Shown here: piece after piece, positions 46,601-53,795 of the stretch
Numbering within the stretch: the first letter of the stretch is position 1
How the letters are laid out: every line of letters starts with the position of its first letter
Assembly: GCA_964036045.1 (NCBI GenBank)
Contig: OZ038379.1
Span: 108,330,025-108,394,024, forward strand
Origin: Eutreptiella sp. 'Long Island Sound 2002'
Taxonomy: Eukaryota > Euglenozoa > Euglenophyceae > Eutreptiales > Eutreptiaceae
Direction of reading: 5' to 3'
DNA: 64,000 bases
Position numbers and translations under genes: made by a program
The notes under the pieces: model-generated
Told to the model about the DNA's origin: nothing
The model's input: only the letters and a program-made list of their open reading frames with translations
The model's database searches: none

Positions 46601-48332
46601 CATACTCACCAACCACACGTGCCCAGAGGAAGGGCCACTAGCGGTCCTCTGCGGGGACCTCCACCATCACCCCAAGGGCACCATCCACACCATAGACCTT
46701 GTCGGGGCCTCCATCACCGTAGTATACGTCACCCTCCCCCAAATGCGGGTCCTGCACCACAGCGGGGCAGACCACACCCCCTTTCTACAGCTTTCCGAAT
46801 GGCCACAATACCGCCTCTTCCACCAGTACCTCACGCAGACGGCACGAGCAGCGGGACACACTCTACCGGGCAGCAAAGACATGCGCACCGCCTACCGAGA
46901 ATTCACAAAGCAACACCCACGACCCATCCCAGCGACACCGCCCTACGCACCCACCGGATCGAAACACGAACCCGTTCCCCCGGTGACGGGCCCAGTCCCA
47001 CCACTAACCCTACTACTGGCCCCGAATGAAGCCAAACCCACGCAGACCACCGTCATCCACCACGGGGCAAAATGGCGCATACCGAAACACCACATGACCG
47101 CCCGAGACCTACCAAAGGTCCCCCAAGATTCCCAGAGCATGCCACGCACATGTTCGGCCTGTGACCCCGAGGCACCGTCCACACCATGGCCCGTACTACA
47201 CCTCATAGCAAGCCACCACACCCACCCCACAACCCACCTACCACCTCAGGCCTACGCATGGATAGCCCCATGGTTCCACCGCACCGACACTATCCCCACG
47301 GTAGCATGGAACCCCGACCACGCACCCAAATGGCTCTTCACCACTACACCCACATGCCCCCGCCCCGACCCGGCAGGGGTCGCCATCCGTTACAGCATGT
47401 ACAAGCCAGGCAGAACGGGCAAGCACGAGCACCCCTACTATCCGCTCCACCGGTCCTGCCACACACCGGAGCACAGAACACAGACCCTCACATGCCACGA
47501 CCTAAACCCCGACACAGCCTACATCCTCCACTACATCTACTCCTACCTCACACAAGGACAGCCGGAGCAGGGACTCATAGCCCTGTCCCCCCAAGCGAAG
47601 CACATCATCTCCAAAGGAATAGGGGTGTACGCCACCCCCATCCTGCAGCCCACAACCCCAGTAGCCCACCTCGCCACGGGCCTTGCCATATACGCCTACC
47701 TGCCCATGAACCCATGCCGCCTCCCACAACCATCACCGGCGAACCGGCTCTTCTTCACCGACGCCTCAGGCGAATCCGCCCTCACGCCCATCACCGGGGG
47801 GGCCACCCTGCAGCTAACCCACACCGGGGGACACTACCACATGGACCACCACACGGGCCAAACCACCTATGGGGCCTCTTCCCACGGGGAGCTAGGGGCC
47901 ATGGCCGACGCCATCACCGAGGTCCCGGCCCACCTACCCGCCCACTCCCCGCACATCGTCCGGGTCTGGTTCGTGGTAGACGCCACTGTCGACACACACC
48001 TGCTCCTCCGCATAGCAAGGCAACCACTTCACAAAGCCACCGCGACGAGCCTCGGCACCCAGGCACTGCTACTCTGGAAAGCCCTTCGCAGCCTTCCCCC
48101 CTACGTCCAACTCCACATCGTGAAACAAGAGTCCCACAGACACCAATACGGAAATGGTAAGGTCGACAACCAGGCAGTACACCAGCGCACAACACACCTA
48201 CCAGCCCTCCAGATCCCTGACCTCGGCCGCAACCACACACACCTCCAACACGTGCCCCCCGTACCCGAGCCCCATCAGACCCCGGACTGGGTACCAGAGG
48301 ACGCCCCCTATTCCTCCCACGACAGAGCATAA
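43656..48332 (+). CDS. LINE ORF2: AP endonuclease, reverse transcriptase, RNase H
   Basis: The frame is open from 43,656; the first ATG is 43,791 but the endonuclease begins earlier (TVNLLDLNHP near 43,713), so the true start is upstream or on an unusual codon. APE motifs: LLTFQEQGL (catalytic Glu), GDMNA at 44,139-44,153, PSRIDVCY, and GHSPLHI at the end. RT: KTPGYDGLPAEAY, KKGDWANPDNWRPI, SLDVKGAFPNTPW, GVPQGGAEGP and catalytic Phe-Ala-Asp-Asp at 45,813-45,824. RNase H: FFTDASGESA (Asp at 47,760), HGELGAMADAI, VVDATVDTH and GNGKVDNQA. Domain order APE-RT-RNase H fits I-group or Dualen/RandI-like LINEs. No stop interrupts these domains. A restriction-like endonuclease was not recognised. Confidence 0.93.
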   Translation, partial: RGRGRGHKPPQPRPAPTEATVNLLDLNHPAVTYSKDATTALQELLMAQGPGWVPHLLTFQEQGLQRDDPPETTPIYTPDQKAYKCYLHKGTPLYAQTGIHVHLVHHLSVPGRLGVYEVVGEGWQLNVINTHVPFGEATEPFLPALAEAYRQMAMLAPTVIIGDMNAAPTPADRGGQATPQDQAVRDTIEMLGLVDLTANLKGQPSHFPHQTDAAPSRIDVCYGDPTTIIRAEARYGPLPLVPTGHSPLHIRLTIPNLPPSPPEDADQGLPPPLKMPPLHDKHAWSQYHKAIDRARRIQPDPTDLLTAMRTAAVACGFQQHPHTDDDQPPTALGDMLHDLWHAKQQLATLLHTDTPQTRRQIHHCRTRIAHIRADLQRWHIHRQQGIAQEHERYAQHELPYKAIRHLNEAMTDTGHRTITTVRQEDGSLTNDPATVLKATQDSFLRQHTPTQDTLDPDTRAKIDRLPRVFNHAQRRQLEKRPFTIHEVRKAIHSLRQDKTPGYDGLPAEAYYHLPAHLLRVLAHRLWDIVTGGTPLPPDWANVFRPLYKKGDWANPDNWRPIVCAVTEVKIVWTILLRRIRPHLDPHIPASLWGAIPGRSPHEAIFLQDTIADMDPVDLIIASLDVKGAFPNTPWLLLEAVWKRLGLPFYNFTSSYIRTRKYTVRTGAGLTPFLEPGSGVPQGGAEGPFLYLLVTLPLALAIEQDYPAYAPYPLLSPLVGFADDTNLTVAHTPHEPHAPDPGPTVTQQANNLLDVTVSYLSHNNLIVHPTKSVAMTKGSATPPTLGPQGPFMQVVTTTTHLGVVQAANPEDATLSPKLQSHLAHLPRYASPTTKALSLSYQSLAYYLTGVLNASIGFQALHLTHPTTALQPATRAVTKAWAAHGGWPTSIPTRAIRAAWPHYGDAIGDELKAAYTRHTALLLHRMTHNHSPEVREVTAIRLQAAQRARNTCPRWVLHQTGMPTNMNTRLWNHLQLLLPSPHHAILTNHTCPEEGPLAVLCGDLHHHPKGTIHTIDLVGASITVVYVTLPQMRVLHHSGADHTPFLQLSEWPQYRLFHQYLTQTARAAGHTLPGSKDMRTAYREFTKQHPRPIPATPPYAPTGSKHEPVPPVTGPVPPLTLLLAPNEAKPTQTTVIHHGAKWRIPKHHMTARDLPKVPQDSQSMPRTCSACDPEAPSTPWPVLHLIASHHTHPTTHLPPQAYAWIAPWFHRTDTIPTVAWNPDHAPKWLFTTTPTCPRPDPAGVAIRYSMYKPGRTGKHEHPYYPLHRSCHTPEHRTQTLTCHDLNPDTAYILHYIYSYLTQGQPEQGLIALSPQAKHIISKGIGVYATPILQPTTPVAHLATGLAIYAYLPMNPCRLPQPSPANRLFFTDASGESALTPITGGATLQLTHTGGHYHMDHHTGQTTYGASSHGELGAMADAITEVPAHLPAHSPHIVRVWFVVDATVDTHLLLRIARQPLHKATATSLGTQALLLWKALRSLPPYVQLHIVKQESHRHQYGNGKVDNQAVHQRTTHLPALQIPDLGRNHTHLQHVPPVPEPHQTPDWVPEDAPYSSHDRA

Positions 48333-49005
48333 CACTACCCAAAACCCCATCCAACATCTCGCCCGCGTGCTCGGCGACGCAGACAGCCGGGCGCATATCC
48401 AGGAGCTCCAGGACAGACTGCAAGTCCCCCTCTACCACTCAGCGCTGCGCCCAGCAAACGTCCCAGCCCACCTCCAAAAACGACGCATCCAGCTCCTCAG
48501 GGAGCAACTGCCATTCCTCACCAGGGTCGCCAGATGGCTCGCCCGCAAGCACATCCACGTCCCCGACGAACACACTCGTTGCCCATGCGACCACACCACC
48601 CCGGAGGACTGGGAACACTTCAAGAAATGCCCCCTCCATACAGACAGGGACACCCTAGTAGGCTGGTCCCCGGCGGAAACCCTGCGACAACACGAAGGAT
48701 GGCCAACCCACAGCCACGCACACCAGGCCACCGAACACCTCTTCCGGGACCCCCTGATCAAAGAAGCCACCATGAGAGGGGCAGTGACACAGGCCCTGCA
48801 CCGACACCTCACCAAACACACGGAAAGCCCCATGGAGGCAGCAGCACACCTCCAGCTAGAAGCAGTCCGCAGAGCAGCGGCCCAAATGGTACACCGCAAA
48901 CACCTCCTGCTAACACACGCGGAGCAACTCACCGACCCCACCGCCAGGGAACACATGCAGCGTCTCATCCATTACCATGCCGTGCATGACCCAGACGTCC
49001 ACTAA
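48154..49005 (+). CDS. Zinc-knuckle C-terminal region of the LINE polyprotein, other frame
   Basis: A frame overlapping the end of ORF2 by about 180 bases and continuing to 49,005. It contains a Cys/His knuckle C-x1-C-x9-H-x3-C (CPCDHTTPEDWEHFKKC near 48,585-48,640), like the knuckle at the C-terminus of RNase H-bearing LINEs. About 110 helical, His/Gln/Arg-rich residues follow. It may be joined to ORF2 by frameshifting or separated by an indel; a start codon is not obvious. Confidence 0.7.
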   Translation: MVRSTTRQYTSAQHTYQPSRSLTSAATTHTSNTCPPYPSPIRPRTGYQRTPPIPPTTEHNTTQNPIQHLARVLGDADSRAHIQELQDRLQVPLYHSALRPANVPAHLQKRRIQLLREQLPFLTRVARWLARKHIHVPDEHTRCPCDHTTPEDWEHFKKCPLHTDRDTLVGWSPAETLRQHEGWPTHSHAHQATEHLFRDPLIKEATMRGAVTQALHRHLTKHTESPMEAAAHLQLEAVRRAAAQMVHRKHLLLTHAEQLTDPTAREHMQRLIHYHAVHDPDVH

Positions 49006-49468
49006 CCCGCTCCGCGCCCCGCACGCGCCCCCCGTCTCCATCCACAGGTCTCCAAGGCACCACCACAGCGCCCCGAGACCCGTCTCACACCCAAGAAGCC
49101 ACCCGGCACTGCCCAGTCCGGCCGAGCCCGACCAGGGCCAACCATCCATCGACGTAGACGCGCAAGACCCCGGCAGCCCATCCAGCCCACCCCCCCTGGA
49201 CCCGGGGCACCCCCCCCTCACACCGGCAACCATCCGCGACCCAGACCTCCTCCGAGCAACCCTCCAAGACAGGGCCCCGACCACCCCCCTGGGCTGGTAC
49301 CGCCTACGAGAGGACTGGATCAAGCTCACCGTCAAAGCCCTCCGGGACCTGACCACCCCAGGCAGCGGCCTCCACGAGACCATCGTAGACCTCGTGCTCT
49401 GGCGAGCCCGCAAACACACCCGGGGCCAGCACATCTGGATCCCCCCCATCGAGTGGGGCCAGGCCCTG
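48977..49468 (+). pseudogene. Probable cysteine-protease ORF, N-terminal part
   Basis: Begins with a short overlap of the previous frame. It has a Pro/His-rich start, then a well-formed helical block (DPDLLRATLQDR, LGWYRLREDWIKLTVKALRD, LVLWRARKHTRGQHIWIPP). At 49,468 it is cut by an insertion; the frame resumes at 50,185 (THDTGINFTRQGTV). The function of this part is not recognised, but the continuation carries the catalytic motifs. Confidence 0.5.
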
Positions 49469-50145
49469 GGGGAGCGGACACCGCGAGAGCGCGAGCGCAC
49501 ACACACGAAAGGGACACGCGGGGACTACCGGAAGGGCAACCGGACCGAGCGCGCGGAACGCACAGACCGCATGGAATGGCGTACCAGCGAGCGAGGGTAA
49601 GGGACACCCGGACGGGACGGCCCGCCACACGCAGCGCGGAACACGCGGGGCGGGGAGGGGGAAACGAAAGAGACACGACGCCAGGTGCCGGCCCGAACCC
49701 CCCCGAACCGGCCGCGAGCGCCGCGCACACACAGACGGGGCACTGCGCCCGCCAAGGCAGTAGTGGCGCACAGCGCCACGCCCCAACCCCTAGGCTAGGC
49801 AGCCTCCGCGCCAGCCCAAGGGGGTCCCACTGGCGACAAGCCAGTAGCACGGGCCCGGCGGCGCCGGCGCCCCGGGCGATCACGCATTAGGGGGGCTACG
49901 CAGTGGGTAAGCGCCCGCAGCCACGGCTGCGAATTGACGCACTGACCAGGGAGTGGCGAAACGGGGACGCCGGGGAAGGACGGGGCTCCGAGCTCTGTGA
50001 ACCCGGGGGACTCCGCCACCAGGCAGGAGGTGCGTCTTGGAGGGCCCCCCACTAGGACCCGGTGGGGAGGATATCACGTGGCCCGATCAGGTGGCCCCCC
50101 GGGGCCGAAAGGCGTCTAGTACCCGCAAAATCAAACCTCAAACCT
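49469..50145. mobile_element. 677-bp insertion flanked by a 39-bp direct repeat
   Basis: The 39 bases ending at 49,468 (starting CACATCTGGATCC) recur with one change at 50,146-50,184. The protein on either side reads on once one copy and the insert are removed. The insert is GC-rich with several short hairpins and ends in an A/C-rich stretch (CAAAATCAAACCTCAAACCT). It has no clear ORF. A 39-base target duplication is long, so slippage or recombination is an alternative to transposition. Confidence 0.6.
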
Positions 50146-50184
50146 CACATCTGGATCCCCCCCATCGAGTGAGGCCAGGCCCTG

Positions 50185-51030
50185 ACGCACGACACCGGCA
50201 TCAACTTCACGCGTCAAGGGACCGTACGCCTACGACGGGCCCCAGCGGATACGGACCACCCAGCGGACCCGAACCGCCCGGAGCAGTGGGAACAGGCCAC
50301 CGCGCCCAACCGCGACACCGCCCTCCGCGCCGCCGGCCTCCGCACCCCAGACGACGACCTCCCGCCCCCACCTACAGCCAGTGACCGCCCCCCGCCGGAG
50401 GTCTGGGTTACAGTCCTTGAGCGCGGCCACTACTAGGTGATAGCCGCTACAGCTACGTCCCCCGGCCCGCAATGGCTCATCCAGGGGACAGACACCATGT
50501 TCGCCCCGGAGACCGCCCCACCAGGGGCAGTGGGGGACCCCACCACCCAGCACAGCGTCCTCAGGGGTGTCCACCAGCCAGGGGACAAGCCCCCAGCCCG
50601 CGCCCTGGCCCAAATCACCTCAGGGAAGGCGGGCTACCACCTGGGTCTGGCCATGCTCTGCCTAACCCACTGGATCCAGCGCCGCTGGCCACCCACGGGG
50701 ACCGTGCCCCGGGTTTGGGCCATCCCCACCGCCCACACACAAGTCGAGGCAGGCCCGGACACACGACCAAACCCCCCCCCCAGACCGCAGCAGTCCCTCA
50801 CCTGCGGGTACCACGCCATCCACAGGGTCCTCAACCGCGCGGGTCTTAGCCCAAAGCTAGCATACCCCCTTCCCACCACTGACCAAGAGGTCCACCAGAT
50901 ACGAAGGCTCGTCTGCAAAATCCTTGCCGCGGCAGCAGAAGACGGCAAGCTTCTCCTCCAAACCGCCTGGCCTACAACTGCCCACGCAAGGGCGCGGCAA
51001 GCGGACACATACACCGACACAGCACACCCC
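50185..51030 (+). pseudogene. Probable Ulp1/C48-like cysteine protease, catalytic part
   Basis: Continues the frame of 48,977-49,468. A candidate catalytic His is at 50,428-50,430 in VWVTVLERGHY, followed by TAG (50,434-50,436) where a Trp is expected after His-Tyr. An Asp lies 21 codons on (IQGTDTM), and the Cys is in PQQSLTCGYHAI (TGC at 50,803-50,805), preceded by Gln. The His-Asp-Gln-Cys order is that of Ulp1/SENP-type peptidases; OTU proteases have Cys first. Chlamydomonas Dualen LINEs are reported to encode a cysteine protease with APE, RT and RNase H. It may cleave the polyprotein or remove SUMO/ubiquitin-like tags. The frame beyond about 51,030 is Pro-rich and less certain. Confidence 0.5.
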
Positions 51031-51332
51031 GCCGCACAATCCCCGCCCATGCCCCCCCCCTCTCGCTGCTCAACCGGAGACCCACACACACCCACCATCG
51101 CGCGCACCCCCGGGCCCCGCGACACGGGCCTCCCTCACCCGCCCGAACACCAGCACACGCCCGCCACACACCCACCCGCCGAACACCCTTCACCGCCCCC
51201 CACACTCGACAAACCACACACACCCGCCGAGGGGAGCCCCGCGCCCCGCGGCACGCCCACCCCACCCAGTGGCCCGCCCACGCCCCCCACACACACCCCA
51301 GAGGACCCAGGCCCACCCCCCCCGGCCCCTGA

Positions 51333-53795
51333 ATGCAGCCCACGCGAACTGTTCCCCCCCGCGGACGCCAACCCACGCGACCTCGCACATTGCAGGACCC
51401 GGGCCCAGCCGATCCCAGAAGGAGAAGGCCTCCCTCCCCCGCCGCTGCCGACCAGATCGGCCCGCCGGGCCGCCAGGTCACGACCGGGCCCCCCCGGCCG
51501 CCCGCCCCCAACCTACAGCCCGAGGACATGCCCTCCATCCTCACCGCCGTGGCCGCAGCAGAAGCCGCCCCCCACAAGCCCGCCCGCATCACAGCCCAAC
51601 CCGCGTCCACCACCTCCTCCTCATCCTCAGCCTCGTCAACCTTATCCACCTCGTCCTCCCACCCCCCCCTCCCCGCGGCCCTCATCCTCAAGGCCACGGC
51701 GAAAGCCCAAGCCGCGGCCGCACGCACCGACCCCCCAACCCCCACACAGGCGACTCAGGCACCCCGGCAACGCACCGGGACGACCCCCGACCCGACATCG
51801 ACGCCCTCACACCTCCGGACAGAGATACTCCTCAACCTGGAGCCGGACCCCAACCCCAAACCCGACCCCAAACCCAAGCCGGCGCCCACGCGAGCACACA
51901 CAACACCACAGACGCAACGACACAAACCCACCCGACACCACCCCCGCCCGGACCCTGGCCCAAGCCAGGACCCCCCACCCACCGCAACCCGCGCCCCCCT
52001 CCCGCCGGCACCCACCACCACCGCAGAGACGGCCACCCAGCACGACCCCGTCCAAGCCCTGGTCCGCATCCCCGTCACCAAGCGCCCCGTCATCCATCCC
52101 CCACAAACCACCACCACCGCCGGCAAAACCGACCCAGGGACGTGGGACCCCTCCACCACCGTCACCGTCAAGCCCGGCCCCCAACCCGCCCCCGCTGCCC
52201 ACCACATAGTGCAGCCCCGGGGACTGCCCACGATGGCCAACCCCCCGCCCCCACAAGGGGGACCGGAAAACCCACAAGGGGTCCATGGGCCATACCCGCA
52301 ACACCAACCCCACCACTACCCACACCACCACCACCAGCGGCCCCACCACCACCACTACCAACACCACCCCCACCACTACCACTGCCCACCGCCCTACCCC
52401 ACCGGGCCACAACCCCCCGTGTACGAACAGCCCCAGCGGACGGAATGGCAGCCACCGAGCGCTCCACCCGCATACCCCACCCACCGCCTGGGGCCACCCC
52501 CCCCGTACCAGCCACCACCCCCGTACCAGGAACCGTATCCGTACCCCCCCGGCCACCACGTGCACGCCGAACAGGCCCCCCGGGCCCAACCCCGCCAAGG
52601 ACAGCCACTCGACCCATACCACCAGCCGCTACCGCCACCACATCCCTACGTGGCGGATCCATGGACGACGGGGGACCCCCCCCCCCCCCCCCAGTACCAG
52701 GCGGCACCACGCGAGGCCCCCCAGGGGGCGCCGACGCCTCTGGACTGGCCCGACTCGAGCGATGAGGCCCGGTCCCGCAAACGGCGGCGCTCCCGCTCCC
52801 CCCCCGCACGGCACACTCGCCCACGGCGCCCACACTCCCACCGCGCCTCAACCACCCACTCGCGCCGCTCCCGCTCCCCCAGGTGCCACCACGACCCCCC
52901 GGGTCCCCGCTCCCGTCGCTCCCGCTCCCCCGGGCACCACCACGAGCGCCACCGCCGCCCCATGTCCGCCTCCCCCTCCCCCCACCGGCCAAACAAGACC
53001 CCCACCCCGAGCCCCCGCCACCACCACTCCCGCTCCCCCCGACGCAGCCAGGCACGCCACTGCCGCCCCACGTCCACCTCCCCCTCCCCCCAGACGCCCC
53101 GCCGGGCTCCCCGTTCCCCCCGCCACCCGTACCCATCCACCACCCCCAGCCCCCACCACCACCACTCCCGCTCCCCCGGACGCCACCGAGCGCGCCACCG
53201 CCGCCCCATGTCCACCTCCCCCTCCCGCTCCCCCCTCCGCCCGTACCCGTCCTCCACCCCCAGCCCCCGCCGCCGCCGCTCCCGCTCCCCCAGGCACCGC
53301 CACCCCGGCCACCACCGCAGGTCCACGTCCTCCCCCCGCCGCACCACGACCACAGGCACGGACCCCCCCCCCCCCCGGGCCCCCGCCCACCTCGCCTGGT
53401 GGTCTCCCCCCCCTCTGAAGGAGCTCCGCCGCTGGGTGAAGTGGGCCGGAGGAGCGGGAAGGCATGAAGTGGTGCACATGGTGCATACCTTCGAGGAGGT
53501 ACGCACCCGCACCCCCGCAAACCCCAACGAGGCCGCCCCGGAGGCCATCATGCCGCAAGCGGCATGGGAGGCCCTCCTCTGCGATGCGGTCCAGGACCTC
53601 CGCCCCCCCTACACCCCCCAAGCCCTCCGCCAGTGGCTCCAGGCCACCCACCCCCAGGCCTGGGCCGCCGGCGCCCCCTCCCCACCCCGCCCCTCCCGCC
53701 ACCACCACACCAGGAAGGGGCAGGACAAGGGCAAGGGAAGGGCAAGGGGCACCAAGGAGCACTCAGGCAAGAGGGCACGGAAGGGCCCCAAGTGA
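51333..53795 (+). CDS. Pro/His- and SR-rich protein of the giant LINE
   Basis: An open frame of 820 codons. The N-terminal 300 residues are Pro/Thr-rich with a Ser run (TTSSSSSASSTLSTSS) and PDPNPKPDPKPK repeats. A His/Pro/Tyr-rich section follows (HHHHQRPHHHHYQHHPHH). Next come about 200 residues of SR/SP repeats (RSRKRRRSRSPP, SRRSRSPR and similar). The C-terminus is better structured (LKELRRWVKWAGGAGRHEVV, QAAWEALLCDAV, LRQWLQATHPQAW) and ends in a Lys/Gly-rich tail. SR domains bind RNA and splicing factors, so an RNA-packaging or export role is possible. The start is uncertain, and low-complexity C-rich DNA can mimic such a frame, but the C-terminal block supports it. Confidence 0.55.
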   Translation: MQPTRTVPPRGRQPTRPRTLQDPGPADPRRRRPPSPAAADQIGPPGRQVTTGPPRPPAPNLQPEDMPSILTAVAAAEAAPHKPARITAQPASTTSSSSSASSTLSTSSSHPPLPAALILKATAKAQAAAARTDPPTPTQATQAPRQRTGTTPDPTSTPSHLRTEILLNLEPDPNPKPDPKPKPAPTRAHTTPQTQRHKPTRHHPRPDPGPSQDPPPTATRAPLPPAPTTTAETATQHDPVQALVRIPVTKRPVIHPPQTTTTAGKTDPGTWDPSTTVTVKPGPQPAPAAHHIVQPRGLPTMANPPPPQGGPENPQGVHGPYPQHQPHHYPHHHHQRPHHHHYQHHPHHYHCPPPYPTGPQPPVYEQPQRTEWQPPSAPPAYPTHRLGPPPPYQPPPPYQEPYPYPPGHHVHAEQAPRAQPRQGQPLDPYHQPLPPPHPYVADPWTTGDPPPPPQYQAAPREAPQGAPTPLDWPDSSDEARSRKRRRSRSPPARHTRPRRPHSHRASTTHSRRSRSPRCHHDPPGPRSRRSRSPGHHHERHRRPMSASPSPHRPNKTPTPSPRHHHSRSPRRSQARHCRPTSTSPSPQTPRRAPRSPRHPYPSTTPSPHHHHSRSPGRHRARHRRPMSTSPSRSPLRPYPSSTPSPRRRRSRSPRHRHPGHHRRSTSSPRRTTTTGTDPPPPRAPAHLAWWSPPPLKELRRWVKWAGGAGRHEVVHMVHTFEEVRTRTPANPNEAAPEAIMPQAAWEALLCDAVQDLRPPYTPQALRQWLQATHPQAWAAGAPSPPRPSRHHHTRKGQDKGKGRARGTKEHSGKRARKGPK

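Noticed and set aside
52168-53520. 450-codon Gly-rich minus-strand frame opposite the SR-rich ORF
   Set aside because: It is the antisense shadow of C-rich SR-coding DNA.
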